64,000 bases of DNA from Corynebacterium lemuris (GTDB lineage Bacteria; Actinomycetota; Actinomycetes; Mycobacteriales; Mycobacteriaceae), in NCBI RefSeq assembly GCF_024919295.1, contig NZ_JANWTC010000005.1:62001-126000 (forward strand). The letters run 5' to 3'. The notes beneath the pieces are model-generated. The model did not search any database. It saw nothing but the letters and a program-made list of their open reading frames with translations, and was not told where the DNA came from. Below are positions 42,123 through 51,764 of this stretch, piece by piece. Positions within the stretch are counted from its first letter, which is position 1, and each line of letters starts with the position of its first letter. The position numbers and the translations under genes are program-made.

Positions 42123-45074
42123 GTGCTGTTACTTCTTGCCGCCCTGACCATCACCGCACTGGTCGCACCTCTGCTCATCCGGACCATCGGACGGGCCGCC
42201 TTCGGTCTGCTCGCGACTGTGCCGGCTGTCGGATTCTTCTGGGTGCTCTCCCTGTTCATCGGGGGCAGATTCACCGACGGCGGAACACTGTCGTCCACCA
42301 CGGAATGGATGCCGGCCGCCCACCTCAACCTGGAGTTCCGGCTCGACTCTCTCGCGGGTCTGTTCAGCCTGATCATCCTGGGTGTCGGCGCCCTGGTGCT
42401 CTTCTACTGCTGGGGTTATTTCGACTCCAACCCCCGCCGCCTGTCACTCTTCGGTGCACAGATGGTGGCCTTCGCCATGGCGATGTTCGGACTGGTGATC
42501 TCCGACAACTTCCTGTTGATGTACATCTTCTGGGAGATCACGTCGGTGCTGTCCTTCCTGCTGGTGGGCTATTACGGCGAGCGTGCGTCGTCGAGACGCT
42601 CCGCAGGGCAGGCGCTCATGGTCACCACCCTCGGTGGCCTGGCGATGCTGGTGGGCATCATCCTCCTGGGCCGGCAGACCGGGATCTGGAAGCTGTCGGA
42701 GATCGCCACCTTCACCGAGGTGGCCACCACCCCGCACATCACCGCCGCGATCGTGCTCATCCTCGCCGGCGCCCTGTCGAAGTCCGCGATCGCACCGGGC
42801 CACTTCTGGCTGCCGGGTGCGATGGCGGCCCCCACCCCCGTCTCCGCTTACCTGCACTCCGCGGCGATGGTCAAGGCCGGCATCTATCTGGTCGCCCGCC
42901 TCGCCCCGGACTTCAACGTGATGAACACCTGGCACCTGGTGGTCATCCCGCTGGGCCTGCTGACCATGCTCATGGGAGGCTGGATGGCCCTGCGCCAGAA
43001 GGACCTCAAGCTGGTCCTGGCCTACGGCACTGTCTCCCAGCTGGGTTTCATCACGGCGACGGTCGCGGTGGGTTCCCGGGAGGCCATGATCGCCGGTCTG
43101 GCGCTGACCTTCGCGCACTCACTGTTCAAGGCGACGCTGTTCATGATCGTCGGCGCGATCGACCACACCACCGGCACCCGGGACATCCGCGAACTCAGCG
43201 GCCTCGGTCGCCGCCAGCCCCTCATCGCGGGCCTGGCGATCGTCTCTGCGGCCTCCATGGCCGGTGTGCCCCCGCTGCTGGGTTTCGTGGCCAAGGAGAG
43301 CGTCTTCGCCGCCATCCTCGACGAAGATCTGCTGGTGGGCATGCCCCGTAACCTCATGCTGGTGGGCATGGTGCTGGGCTCCGTGCTCACCGTGGCGTAC
43401 TCGTTGCGCTTCCTGCACGGTGCCTTCGCCACCAAACGTGAGAAGCACGAGACCGGGGGCGGCACCTCGGGCACTGTCACGGACATGGCCCCCATCGGCC
43501 CGCGCCTGTGGCTGGCCCCGGCGGTGCTCACCGCGCTGACCGTGTACTTCGGTGTCTACCCCGCCCAGCTCTCGGGTGCGATAGTCGTCCACATGGACAA
43601 CGTCCTGCCGCTCGGTCCGGGCGAGGCGGGCACCTACCTGGCGCTGTGGCACGGTTTCAACCTGCCACTGCTGCTGTCGGTGCTGATCATCCTCACCGGT
43701 TTTGTCATGCACTGGCAGCGTGATCTGGTGGCCAGGGCACAGTTCGAGCATCCCGCCCTGGGCAGCGCGGACTCCGCCTACGACTCGGTCCTGGACTTCC
43801 TGCGCACCCTCTCCCTGCGCCTGACCGCCTCCACCCAGCGGGGTTCCCTGGCCGTGAACCTGGGCATCATCTTCAGCGTGCTCATCGCCCTGCCGAGCGT
43901 CGCCCTGATCCTGGGTGAGCGGACGGACGTGCGCATGGTGCTGTGGGACTCCCCGTGGCAGGCACTGGCCTCCGCGGTGATCATCGCCGCGGCGATCGCC
44001 GCCACCCGGATGGACAACCGCCTCTCCGGTGTCATCCTCGTCGGTGTCACCGGTTACGCCCTGGCTGTGATCTTCGCGCTGCAGGGTGCGCCCGACCTGG
44101 CACTGACGCAGACGCTCGTGGAGACGGTCCTCATGGTCATCTTCATGCTGGTGCTGCGCAAGCTGCCCACCAGCACGGAGTGGACGCAGTCGCCGAAGGC
44201 GAACCGGGTACGGGCCTGGCTGTCCGTGGCGGTGGGCCTGTCGGTGACGGTGGTGACGATGTTCGCCATCAACGCCCGTTCCCACGACCCGATCTCGCGG
44301 TTCATGCCGGATCTGGCCATGGACATCGGGCACGGTGCCAACGCAGTGAACGTGCTGCTGGTGGACCTGCGTGCCTGGGACACCTTCGGTGAGGTCTCGG
44401 TGCTGGTCATCGCGGCGACCGGTGTCGCCTCGCTGATCTACCGCACCCGCCCCTTCAGCCGCACCTCCCGCCGCCCGACGCTGGCCGTCACCGGCCGCCG
44501 CTGGCTCGCCGCGGGCGTGGAGACCGAGCGCGCGCAGAACCGGTCCCTCATGGTCGATGTGGCCACACGCATCCTCTTCCCCTCCATGATGGCGCTGTCG
44601 CTGTTCTTCTTCTTCGCCGGCCACAACGCCCCGGGGGGCGGTTTCGCGGGTGGTCTGGTCGCGGCACTGGCCTTCACGCTGCGCTACATCGCCGGTGGCC
44701 GCGCCGAGCTGGAGGAGGCACTGCCGGTCGACGCCGGCCGCATCCTCGGCACCGGCCTCGGTCTGGCGGCGCTCGCCGCGATCTGGCCGATGTTCCTGGG
44801 CCATCCCCCGCTGACCTCGGCCTACACCTCTGTGGATCTGCCGCTGATCGGCGGCATGTCACTGCCCAGTGCCCTGCTCTTCGACGCCGGCGTCTACCTC
44901 ATCGTCGTCGGTCTCATGATGCACATCCTCTCCTCGCTGGGTGGCCAGCTCGACCTGGAGGAGGAGATGCGCAAGCAGCGGGCCCGCGACCGGGCCCGGT
45001 CCATGGCACGCGCGGCGGAACGCCGCCAGATGATGACGGCCTCAACAAGCACCAACCCGGAAGGAGACGAGTAG
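42123..45074 (+). CDS. mrpA: Na+/H+ antiporter subunit A (MrpA with fused MrpB-like domain)
   Basis: 983 residues from a GTG at 42123 (VLLLLAALTITALVAPLL), with AAGGGGA about 11 nt upstream. The long proton-pump-like part is related to complex I NuoL (GHFWLPGAMAAPTPVSAYLH). A C-terminal MrpB-type region contains FFFAGHNAPGGGFAGGLVAA. Around twenty hydrophobic segments are visible. It is the first gene of mrpACDEFG; B is fused to A, as usual for group 2 Mrp operons. The complex exchanges Na+ (or K+) for H+ at the membrane. Confidence 0.95.
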   Translation: MLLLLAALTITALVAPLLIRTIGRAAFGLLATVPAVGFFWVLSLFIGGRFTDGGTLSSTTEWMPAAHLNLEFRLDSLAGLFSLIILGVGALVLFYCWGYFDSNPRRLSLFGAQMVAFAMAMFGLVISDNFLLMYIFWEITSVLSFLLVGYYGERASSRRSAGQALMVTTLGGLAMLVGIILLGRQTGIWKLSEIATFTEVATTPHITAAIVLILAGALSKSAIAPGHFWLPGAMAAPTPVSAYLHSAAMVKAGIYLVARLAPDFNVMNTWHLVVIPLGLLTMLMGGWMALRQKDLKLVLAYGTVSQLGFITATVAVGSREAMIAGLALTFAHSLFKATLFMIVGAIDHTTGTRDIRELSGLGRRQPLIAGLAIVSAASMAGVPPLLGFVAKESVFAAILDEDLLVGMPRNLMLVGMVLGSVLTVAYSLRFLHGAFATKREKHETGGGTSGTVTDMAPIGPRLWLAPAVLTALTVYFGVYPAQLSGAIVVHMDNVLPLGPGEAGTYLALWHGFNLPLLLSVLIILTGFVMHWQRDLVARAQFEHPALGSADSAYDSVLDFLRTLSLRLTASTQRGSLAVNLGIIFSVLIALPSVALILGERTDVRMVLWDSPWQALASAVIIAAAIAATRMDNRLSGVILVGVTGYALAVIFALQGAPDLALTQTLVETVLMVIFMLVLRKLPTSTEWTQSPKANRVRAWLSVAVGLSVTVVTMFAINARSHDPISRFMPDLAMDIGHGANAVNVLLVDLRAWDTFGEVSVLVIAATGVASLIYRTRPFSRTSRRPTLAVTGRRWLAAGVETERAQNRSLMVDVATRILFPSMMALSLFFFFAGHNAPGGGFAGGLVAALAFTLRYIAGGRAELEEALPVDAGRILGTGLGLAALAAIWPMFLGHPPLTSAYTSVDLPLIGGMSLPSALLFDAGVYLIVVGLMMHILSSLGGQLDLEEEMRKQRARDRARSMARAAERRQMMTASTSTNPEGDE

Positions 45075-45566
45075 ATGGTGGCGAACCTCGTCCTGCTGCT
45101 GGCAGCGGGCACACTGATTTCCACGGGCGTGTACCTGGTACTTGACCGCGCGATGACGAAGATGATGCTGGGGCTGATGCTCATCGGCAACGGAGCGAAC
45201 CTGCTCATCCTGCAGGCCGGCGGCTCCGCCGGATCCCCGCCGATCATGGGCCGCGAATCGCTGCTCTACGGCGAGAAGATCGCCGACCCGCTGGCCCAGG
45301 CGATGATCCTCACCGCGATCGTCATCTCGATGGCGATGACGGCCTTCATCCTCACCCTGGCCTACCGCCAGTACCGCTACCGCACCGCAGACGTCATCGA
45401 GGACGACATCGAGGACGCCGCCATCGCGGCGCGCCCCGCCACGGCAAGTGCCGCCCCCGACCACGACGCCTCCGACGACCCCGCCACCGGCCGGATGACC
45501 AGCGAAGGTGACTCCTTCGGACCCCGCTCCTTCGAGGCACCCGTGAAGGGGGAAGAGGATGCCTGA
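45075..45566 (+). CDS. mrpC: Na+/H+ antiporter subunit C
   Basis: 163 residues, NuoK-like, with three hydrophobic segments and the pattern GLMLIGNGANLLILQAGG and DPLAQAMILTAIVISMAMTA. A hydrophilic tail of about 50 residues rich in Asp and Ala follows. The ATG directly follows the mrpA TAG. Confidence 0.95.
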   Translation: MVANLVLLLAAGTLISTGVYLVLDRAMTKMMLGLMLIGNGANLLILQAGGSAGSPPIMGRESLLYGEKIADPLAQAMILTAIVISMAMTAFILTLAYRQYRYRTADVIEDDIEDAAIAARPATASAAPDHDASDDPATGRMTSEGDSFGPRSFEAPVKGEEDA

Positions 45567-47286
45567 GATGTACCCCTTCGTGGACGCGCTCCTGCCGTAC
45601 ATGCCCTTCCTCATACCGCTGCCGGTGATCCTGCCCGCGGTGGCCGCCGCCCTGGCGCTGCTCGCCGGCCGCCACCCCGCGCTCCAGCGCACCATCGCCC
45701 TGGGCACGCTGACTGCCCTCATCGTGCTCACGGCCTCGATGGTGCTGGTGGTGGACCTGGAGGGTATCCAGACCGTGCAGCTCGGCGGTTGGGACGCACC
45801 CATCGGCATCACCCTGGTGGCCGACCGGTTGTCCACGGTGATGCTCACCGTCTCCTCCGTCGTGCTGTTCTGCGTCATGTGGTACGCCATCAGCCAGGGA
45901 GTGCGCGACGGCGGCAAGGATGAGCCGGTCGCGGTGTTCCTGCCCACCTACATGCTGCTGAGCATGGGCGTGAACATGTCCTTCCTGGCTGGCGACCTGT
46001 TCAACCTCTACGTCGGCTTCGAGGTCTTCCTCGTCGCCTCCTACGTGCTGCTCACCCTCGGCGCCTCCCCCTCCCGCGTGCGCGCCGGTGTCTCCTACGT
46101 CATGGTCTCCATGGTCTCCTCCATGGTCTTCCTCTTCGGTCTGGCCATGGTCTACGCCGCGGTGGGCACGGTGAACATGGCCCAGATCGGCCTGCGCATG
46201 GACGAGGTGCCCACCGGCACCCGGGCCGCCATCTTCGGTGTCCTGCTCGTGGCCTTCGGCATCAAGGCCGCGGTCTTCCCGCTGGACGCCTGGCTGCCGG
46301 ACTCCTACCCCACCGCCCCTTCCCTGGTCACGGCCGTCTTCGCGGGTCTGCTGACCAAGGTCGGCGTGTACTCCATCATCCGGATGCGTTCGGTGGTCTT
46401 CACCGACGGCGCACTCGACCAACTGCTCATGTGGGTGGCGTTGGCGACAATGCTGGTGGGCATCCTCGGTGCGATGGCGCAGAATGACATCAAGAGACTT
46501 CTGTCATTCACACTGGTCAGTCACATCGGCTACATGATCTTCGGCATCGCGCTGGGCTCCTCCCAGGGCTTGTCCGGTGCCATCTTCTACGCCGTCCACC
46601 ACATTCTCGTGCAGACCGCCCTGTTCCTGGTCGTCGGACTGATCGAACGGCAGGCGGGCACCTCCTCCCTGCGCCGCCTCGGCTCCCTGGCCTACACCGC
46701 CCCGGTCATCGCGCTGCTGTACTTCATTCCGGCGATCAACCTGGGTGGTATCCCACCGTTCTCCGGCTTCCTGGGCAAGATCATCCTGCTGGAGGCCGGC
46801 GCCAACGAGGGTGGTTTCCTGGCGTGGCTGCTCATCGGCGGTGCCGTGGTCACCTCCCTGCTCACCCTCTACGTGATGGTGCTGGTCTGGTCCAAGGGTT
46901 TCTGGCGCGACCGCAAGGACGCCCCCGAGGGCAACGTCGCCATGGCGCGCCCCGCCCCGTTGGCCGATGTCACCGACGAGGTCGAGTTCGTCGAGCGTGA
47001 CGACGTCGGCCGCATGCCCGTCGGCATGGTCGCCTCCACCGCGACCCTCATCGCCGCCTCCCTGGCGGTGACGGTGCTGGCCGGGCCGATCGCCGGAATC
47101 ACCGGCCGCGCGGCGGAATCCGCCCAGGACGTGAACATCTACCGCACCGCGGTGCTGGGCACCAACGCCGACAACCCCGGCCGCACCGTCGACCAGCAGC
47201 GCCTGGATGACGGATCCGACCGCCTGCGCAACCGTGACCACCAGCTGCCCGAGCCGCAGCCCGCCATTGAGGAGGCCCAGCAGTGA
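45559..47286 (+). CDS. mrpD: Na+/H+ antiporter subunit D
   Basis: 575 residues, NuoN/L-like with about fourteen hydrophobic segments, including FGIKAAVFPLDAWLPDSYPT and GFLGKIILLEAG. It overlaps mrpC by 8 nt; a second ATG at 45568 with GAGG 9 nt before it is an equally good start. The cytoplasmic C-terminal 50 or so residues are charged. It is the proton-channel-like subunit of the complex. Confidence 0.95.
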   Translation: MPEMYPFVDALLPYMPFLIPLPVILPAVAAALALLAGRHPALQRTIALGTLTALIVLTASMVLVVDLEGIQTVQLGGWDAPIGITLVADRLSTVMLTVSSVVLFCVMWYAISQGVRDGGKDEPVAVFLPTYMLLSMGVNMSFLAGDLFNLYVGFEVFLVASYVLLTLGASPSRVRAGVSYVMVSMVSSMVFLFGLAMVYAAVGTVNMAQIGLRMDEVPTGTRAAIFGVLLVAFGIKAAVFPLDAWLPDSYPTAPSLVTAVFAGLLTKVGVYSIIRMRSVVFTDGALDQLLMWVALATMLVGILGAMAQNDIKRLLSFTLVSHIGYMIFGIALGSSQGLSGAIFYAVHHILVQTALFLVVGLIERQAGTSSLRRLGSLAYTAPVIALLYFIPAINLGGIPPFSGFLGKIILLEAGANEGGFLAWLLIGGAVVTSLLTLYVMVLVWSKGFWRDRKDAPEGNVAMARPAPLADVTDEVEFVERDDVGRMPVGMVASTATLIAASLAVTVLAGPIAGITGRAAESAQDVNIYRTAVLGTNADNPGRTVDQQRLDDGSDRLRNRDHQLPEPQPAIEEAQQ

Positions 47287-47792
47287 TCGCAGGAATCCGC
47301 CGCCGTTTCCGCCCCTGGTTCATTGTGTGGATCACCATCATGTGGTGCATGCTCATGGGCGAGGTCACGTGGGCCAACATCATCAGCGGCCTGCTCGTGG
47401 GCGCCCTGGTCGTCTTCGGGCTGCCGTTGCCCGCCATGCCGATCGCCGGGCTCCACGTGAAGTGGGGTCAGCTGATCCTGTACATGCTCGGCTGGCTGCG
47501 GGACCTCATGGTCGCCTCCGTGAAGGTCGCCTGGCTGGCGTTGCGGCCGGCTGATCCGCCGCGATCAGCGATCGTGCGGGTACCCATGCGGGTCTCCAAC
47601 GAGCTGGTCCTGTCCTTCGCCACCGTGCTCTACAACCTGCAGCCGGGCGGTTCGGTCAGTGACATCGACATCGCCAACCGCATGTGGACGGTGCACCTGC
47701 TCTCCGCCGACGACGAGGAGTCCCTGGCCCATGAGATCGAGAACGTCGCCCGGCTGGAACGCAGCATGATCCGCATCTTCGAGAGGAGCTGA
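47283..47792 (+). CDS. mrpE: Na+/H+ antiporter subunit E
   Basis: 169 residues from a GTG sharing GTGA with the mrpD end. Two or three hydrophobic helices lie at the N-terminus (WFIVWITIMWCMLMGEVTW), then a soluble C-terminal domain with ANRMWTVHLL and a Glu-rich helix, typical of MrpE. Confidence 0.93.
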   Translation: MIAGIRRRFRPWFIVWITIMWCMLMGEVTWANIISGLLVGALVVFGLPLPAMPIAGLHVKWGQLILYMLGWLRDLMVASVKVAWLALRPADPPRSAIVRVPMRVSNELVLSFATVLYNLQPGGSVSDIDIANRMWTVHLLSADDEESLAHEIENVARLERSMIRIFERS

Positions 47793-47793
47793 C

Positions 47794-48069
47794 ATGGACG
47801 CCGCACTCTACAACTCACTGCTGCTGATCCCGGCGGGATTCTTCGCCCTGTCCTTCATCATCATCATCTGGGGCATCCTCAAGGGACCCAACTCCATGGA
47901 CCGGATGCTCAGCTTCGACGGCTTCATCGCCATGCTGCAGTGTGCCCTGGCCACCTACATCGTCTGGACGCTGGACACCACCGTCGTCAACGCCATGCTC
48001 GTCATCGCGCTGCTCGGCTTCATCGCCTCCGTGTCCGTCGCCCGCTTCCGCAAGAGGGACGGTTCCTAG
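47794..48069 (+). CDS. mrpF: Na+/H+ antiporter subunit F
   Basis: 91 residues with three hydrophobic helices and the conserved GPNSMDRMLSFD loop of MrpF between the first two. It starts 1 nt after the mrpE stop. Confidence 0.95.
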   Translation: MDAALYNSLLLIPAGFFALSFIIIIWGILKGPNSMDRMLSFDGFIAMLQCALATYIVWTLDTTVVNAMLVIALLGFIASVSVARFRKRDGS

Positions 48070-48070
48070 A

Positions 48071-48451
48071 TTGACCTACCAACTGTTCGCTGACGTCACC
48101 TCCCTGATCCTCATCCTCGTCGGGGCCTTCCTGGTGTTCTCCGCCGCCGTCGGTGTGGTGCGCTTCAAGGACACGATGTCGCGCATCCATGCGATCACCA
48201 AACCCCAGACCACGGGGCTGATCCTGACGATCCTCGGTGCCCTGCTCAAGGTCACCGGTTCCCCGTCCTTCGGTATCGACGAACGCGCGGACCTCGGGGT
48301 ACTTGTCCTGCTGGTCGTCTTCGCGGGCATCACCTCGCCCGTCACCGCCCAGCGGCTGGGACGTGTCTCGCGCCGTGAGGGTCTCTACGGCGCGGCCGAG
48401 GACATGTCGCGTAACGACGCCCCCACCGAACGCTCCCTGCGCCGCCGCTAG
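48071..48451 (+). CDS. mrpG: Na+/H+ antiporter subunit G
   Basis: 126 residues from a TTG at 48071 (TYQLFADVTSLILILVG follows), 1 nt after the mrpF stop; the frame open further upstream would overlap mrpF. VGVVRFKDTMSRIHAITKPQ is the MrpG signature after the first helix. Three hydrophobic helices and a basic tail. It is the last gene of the operon. Confidence 0.92.
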   Translation: MTYQLFADVTSLILILVGAFLVFSAAVGVVRFKDTMSRIHAITKPQTTGLILTILGALLKVTGSPSFGIDERADLGVLVLLVVFAGITSPVTAQRLGRVSRREGLYGAAEDMSRNDAPTERSLRRR

Positions 48452-48460
48452 GCGGGCACT

Positions 48461-48550
48461 GTCGGAAAATATCACGTCAACGAATTATCTGAGCCTCGAC
48501 CACCTGGTTCTATGGTGAAAAATGCATTTGTTGACGTGACATTTTCCGGC
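48461..48550. repeat. long imperfect inverted repeat after mrpG
   Basis: The left arm (48461-48481) and right arm (48530-48550) are 21 nt each and match at 19 positions; their cores read GGAAAAT and ATTTTCC, and CACGTCAAC and GTTGACGTG. The 48-nt spacer is AT-rich and contains CACC/GGTG and a -10-like TATGGT. It sits between the convergent mrpG and hydrolase genes. Confidence 0.75.
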
Positions 48551-48579
48551 GCTTCGGGCGGACCCTTCTCCAGAGCCCC

Positions 48580-49080
48580 TCAGGCGGGGTGTTCCGCCAG
48601 GAAGGCGGCGATCCGGGCGACGAAGCCGGCGGGGTCGGTGCGGTGGTCGGTGTCGTCGAGAAGCAGCGTCGGTGCGGTGATCGCCGCGACATCGAGGTCA
48701 CGGGCGGCCGCCACCGATTCCACGAGCGCGTCCTTGTCCACACCACGGCGGCGCAGCAGGAAGCGCGGCAGGAGTTTCACCGCCCTGACGTGCGTCTCCT
48801 CCGGCCGGGGCAGGCCGGCGAGCACGACGTGGCTGACGCGGTGGGGCTGTTCCTTTGCGATGCCCGCCGCCACCAGCGCCCCCGTGCCCTGGCCGACCAG
48901 CACCACCTTCCGCAGCTCCTGCCGGTCGAGGTACTGCTCGGCCGCGAGACGCTGCTCGACCGGGGAACCGGACCCCAGGTTGGGCAGCCAGGCTTTCCAG
49001 CCCGAGGGCAGGGCGCGCACCACACCGGTCCACGTGTCCGGCATCAGCCCGGCCGGATGCAGCAGAACGATGTCAGGCAT
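48580..49080 (-). CDS. small alpha/beta-hydrolase-like protein lacking the nucleophile Ser
   Basis: 166 residues starting [17 protein letters not shown] (oxyanion-loop HPAG). The nucleophile elbow reads [10 protein letters not shown], where hydrolases have GxSxG, so the Ser is Gly. A late Asp ([11 protein letters not shown]) and His remain. No lid domain is present and the length is short. It is probably a non-catalytic or diverged member. The start overlaps the ligase gene by 8 nt. Confidence 0.75.
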   Translation of the reverse strand: MPDIVLLHPAGLMPDTWTGVVRALPSGWKAWLPNLGSGSPVEQRLAAEQYLDRQELRKVVLVGQGTGALVAAGIAKEQPHRVSHVVLAGLPRPEETHVRAVKLLPRFLLRRRGVDKDALVESVAAARDLDVAAITAPTLLLDDTDHRTDPAGFVARIAAFLAEHPA

Positions 49081-50212
49081 CGGGGGTCAGTTCCTCCATC
49101 TCGTCGCAGGTGGCGTCAATGACGGCCTTCCAGTCGCCGGTCTGCTGGAACACCCGGCGCTGGCGCTGATAACCGGCGCCGCGCTCCAGGATCTCCGGGA
49201 CGAGGTTGAGCTCCGCCAGGCAACCGAGTTCCTCGGCCAGGGGGGTGAGCTCATCGATGAGCTCCGCCAGTTCCTGGGTCACCCAGCGCTCATCGGTGTC
49301 ACGGGAGGTGATCACCAGGGCCTCCAGGCCGTAGCGGGCAGCGCGCCATTTGTTCTCGGCCACGTGCCAGGGCTGCAGGATGGGCAGCTCCTCACCGCGG
49401 TCGATCATCCGGTCGTAGTGGACCACCAGGCAGTGCGTCAGCGCGACCACCGCCGCCAGTTCCCGCAGGTTGGAGGTGGCGTCGGAGACACGCACCTCGA
49501 TGGTGCCCCAGCGGGAGGCCGGCCGGATGTCGAAGTGCATCGACCCGGTGTGGTTGATCACGCCGGAGATGCCCTGGTCGTGCATGTAGGACTCCCAGTC
49601 CGCCCAGGAGGTGAACTGGTAGGGCATGCCGGCGGTGGGCAGCTGCTGGTAGAGCATGGTGCGGTTGGAGGCGTAGCCGGTGTCCAGCCCGTCCCAACCC
49701 GGTGAGGAGGCGGTCAGCGCCAGCAGGTGGGGGTACTTCGTCATCAGGGCGTTGATGATCGGCCACACCCGGTCCTCGTGCCGGATGCCCACGTGGACGT
49801 GGATGCCCCAGATGAGCATCTGCTGGCCCCAGTAGCGGGTGCGGTTGATGATCTCCGCGTAGGTCATCTTCGCGGAGACGGGGTTCTTCCGGAAATCCGA
49901 GAAGGGGTGCGAGCCGGAGGCCCACAGGCGCAGGCCCAGCTGGTCGGCGGCCTCCTTCACGCAGGCCAGATCATGGGAGAGTTCGGTGATGGCCGCCGGG
50001 ACCGTCCCGTGCACGCCGGTGACCAGCTCGACGGTGTTCTGGAGGAATTCCTTCTCCAGGTGCACCTCAGGGTGGGCGGCCTTGACCAGGTCGATGATCT
50101 CCTCGGCTTTCGGTGCGAGGTCACGGGTCTCCGGGTCGACCAGCGCGATCTCCCACTCAACGCCGAGGGTGGGCTGCGGCGAACGCGCGAAAGGGATTGG
50201 TTCGACGGCCAT
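49073..50212 (-). CDS. glutamate-cysteine ligase-like carboxylate-amine ligase (YbdK family)
   Basis: 379 residues. [12 protein letters not shown] at the N-terminus is the GCS2 metal-binding strand, and [15 protein letters not shown] and [12 protein letters not shown] are further family motifs. It is expected to form a gamma-glutamyl or related amide bond with ATP; the true substrate is unknown. The ATG shares TGATG with the LytR_C gene upstream. Cytosolic. Confidence 0.9.
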   Translation of the reverse strand: MAVEPIPFARSPQPTLGVEWEIALVDPETRDLAPKAEEIIDLVKAAHPEVHLEKEFLQNTVELVTGVHGTVPAAITELSHDLACVKEAADQLGLRLWASGSHPFSDFRKNPVSAKMTYAEIINRTRYWGQQMLIWGIHVHVGIRHEDRVWPIINALMTKYPHLLALTASSPGWDGLDTGYASNRTMLYQQLPTAGMPYQFTSWADWESYMHDQGISGVINHTGSMHFDIRPASRWGTIEVRVSDATSNLRELAAVVALTHCLVVHYDRMIDRGEELPILQPWHVAENKWRAARYGLEALVITSRDTDERWVTQELAELIDELTPLAEELGCLAELNLVPEILERGAGYQRQRRVFQQTGDWKAVIDATCDEMEELTPDA

Positions 50213-50907
50213 CAGAGTGCCACCTGGTCGACGAGGACGAGCGTGAGGTCATTGCGGCCGTCGGTGCCCTCCGGCAGCGCCGGGTCGTATTCGCGGGCGA
50301 CACCGCGGACCCGGTCAGCCAGCTCGCGGGCGCGTTTCTCCGTGTCCGCGTTGCCCGGCTGGAAGAAGACGGTGGTCTCCGGGAGGATCAGGTCCGACAG
50401 ATTGCCCACCTCGCCGAGGCGGTAGCCCTCACCGTCGAGGGTGCCGGCAACATCGGCGGCCAGGTTGGGTACCAGCGAGTTGTTGAGCACGTGGAGACGC
50501 TGCGGCTCAGCCGCCACGCCCCCACCGCGCGGGGCCGGCTGTGACCGCTCCTCACGTACCTCTTCGTCGCGTTCATCCTCGACAGCTGCCTCCTCACCGG
50601 TGGCCCCTTCCTCCGCCGCCCCCTGCTCCGGGTCCTCCCCGGCTGCGGCCTCCCCCTCCTCTGGGGCGGTCGCCGCCGCGGTGGCGGGTGCTTCGGTGGT
50701 GACCTGGGCGGCGGTGTCGGTGGAGTCGTTGCCCTGGGTGGTGGCGTAGAGGCCCCACATCGCCAGGAGGGCAGCCACGGCGATGAGGACCATGGCCAGG
50801 CCACGCAGGGGCAGTCTCGAGGCGGTGCCCTCGGTGCCTTCGGTGCCCGGTTCCGATTCGGTGGCGGTGGGCTGATTCTCCGGATTCACATTCGTCACAG
50901 TAGTCAC
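50212..50907 (-). CDS. LytR C-terminal-domain membrane protein
   Basis: About 231 residues from a GTG at 50907 just after the DUF3263 stop (starts at 50925 or 50898 are also possible). A cytoplasmic N-terminal stretch of about 35 residues precedes one transmembrane helix (about 36-57, [20 protein letters not shown]). A long Glu/Ala-rich linker leads to a LytR_C domain ([20 protein letters not shown]). It is predicted to face the cell wall. There is no LytR-CpsA-Psr catalytic domain. Operon: DUF3263-LytR_C-YbdK-hydrolase. Confidence 0.82.
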   Translation of the reverse strand: MTTVTNVNPENQPTATESEPGTEGTEGTASRLPLRGLAMVLIAVAALLAMWGLYATTQGNDSTDTAAQVTTEAPATAAATAPEEGEAAAGEDPEQGAAEEGATGEEAAVEDERDEEVREERSQPAPRGGGVAAEPQRLHVLNNSLVPNLAADVAGTLDGEGYRLGEVGNLSDLILPETTVFFQPGNADTEKRARELADRVRGVAREYDPALPEGTDGRNDLTLVLVDQVAL

Positions 50908-50908
50908 T

Positions 50909-51163
50909 CTAGCTTTCTTCTTCACCGGCAGCGCGCTGACGTTCCTCCGCCCGCCTGTCGCGGATCCGCCGCAGACGGGCGGTCAGGACGGGATGGGAAG
51001 CCATGGCGGCGGGGACATCGATGAGCAGATTGAGGCGCTGGTAATAACGCACCGGACTCATCCCCAGTTCCCGGCGGATCAACTCCTCCTTCACACCCGC
51101 GGAGCGGGGCGCCTCTTCCTCGAAAGCGAGGAGGCGGGCGTCGGCGTCGCTGAGTTCGGGCAT
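50909..51163 (-). CDS. DUF3263 domain protein
   Basis: 84 residues from the ATG at 51163 ([20 protein letters not shown]). The central [18 protein letters not shown] is the DUF3263 signature, a helix-turn-helix-like fold common in actinobacteria. A longer frame would overlap def. A TATAGT -10 box 6 nt upstream makes this a leaderless start. It is the first gene of a four-gene minus operon. DNA binding is plausible, not shown. Confidence 0.85.
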   Translation of the reverse strand: MPELSDADARLLAFEEEAPRSAGVKEELIRRELGMSPVRYYQRLNLLIDVPAAMASHPVLTARLRRIRDRRAEERQRAAGEEES

Positions 51164-51165
51164 GC

Positions 51166-51175
51166 CTAAACTATA
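51166..51175. promoter_or_regulatory. overlapping divergent -10 boxes of def and DUF3263
   Basis: Plus strand TAAACT (51166-51171) ends 8 nt before the def ATG. Minus strand TATAGT (51175-51170) ends 6 nt before the DUF3263 ATG. The two boxes share two bases, so the promoters should exclude each other. Confidence 0.55.
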
Positions 51176-51179
51176 TTCC

Positions 51180-51764
51180 ATGACGATCCGCCCGATTGTG
51201 ATCCACGGCGACCCCGTGCTGCACAACCCCACCCGCCCCCTCGACCCCGCCGACATCCCCAGCGAAGAGATCCAGACCCTCATCGCGGACATGTACGAGA
51301 CGATGGACGCCGCCAACGGCGTCGGCCTGGCCGCCAACCAGATCGGTGTCGATCTGCGCCTGTTCGTCTACGACTGCCCCGACGACGACAACGTCCGCCA
51401 CCGGGGCTGCGTGATCAACCCCGTCCTGGAGACCTCCGAGGTCCCGGAGACCATGCCCTCCGACGACGGTTCCGAGGACGAGGGCTGCCTCTCCGTCCCC
51501 GGCGAGGGCTGGCCCACCCCCCGCGCCGACTGGGCGAAGGTCACCGGTCTCGACGCCGAAGGCAACCAGATCGAGGTCGAGAGCACCGGTTTCTTCGCCC
51601 GCTGCCTCCAGCACGAGGTCGGCCACCTCGACGGCTTCCTCTACACCGACGTCCTCATCGGCCGCTTCCGCCGCCAGGCGAAGAAGACCATCAAGGCCAA
51701 CGGTTGGACCGTCCCCGGCCTGACGTGGCTGCCCGGCGAGGACGAGGACCCCTTCGGGCACTAG
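51180..51764 (+). CDS. def: peptide deformylase
   Basis: 194 residues from the ATG at 51180 ([18 protein letters not shown]). All three motifs are present: [18 protein letters not shown] (metal-ligand Cys) and QHEVGHLDG (two His ligands and the catalytic Glu). It removes the formyl group from new proteins. An earlier in-frame ATG at 51162 would lie upstream of the -10 box and is not favoured. It abuts the N-acetylglutamate synthase gene. Confidence 0.96.
   Translation: MTIRPIVIHGDPVLHNPTRPLDPADIPSEEIQTLIADMYETMDAANGVGLAANQIGVDLRLFVYDCPDDDNVRHRGCVINPVLETSEVPETMPSDDGSEDEGCLSVPGEGWPTPRADWAKVTGLDAEGNQIEVESTGFFARCLQHEVGHLDGFLYTDVLIGRFRRQAKKTIKANGWTVPGLTWLPGEDEDPFGH

Noticed and set aside
43119-44804. 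561-residue minus-strand frame within mrpA
   Set aside because: Gln/Glu/His/Arg-rich shadow of a membrane protein gene.
48560-48600. Terminator for mrpG or the hydrolase gene
   Set aside because: No compact GC stem with a T-run is seen apart from the long inverted repeat already listed.
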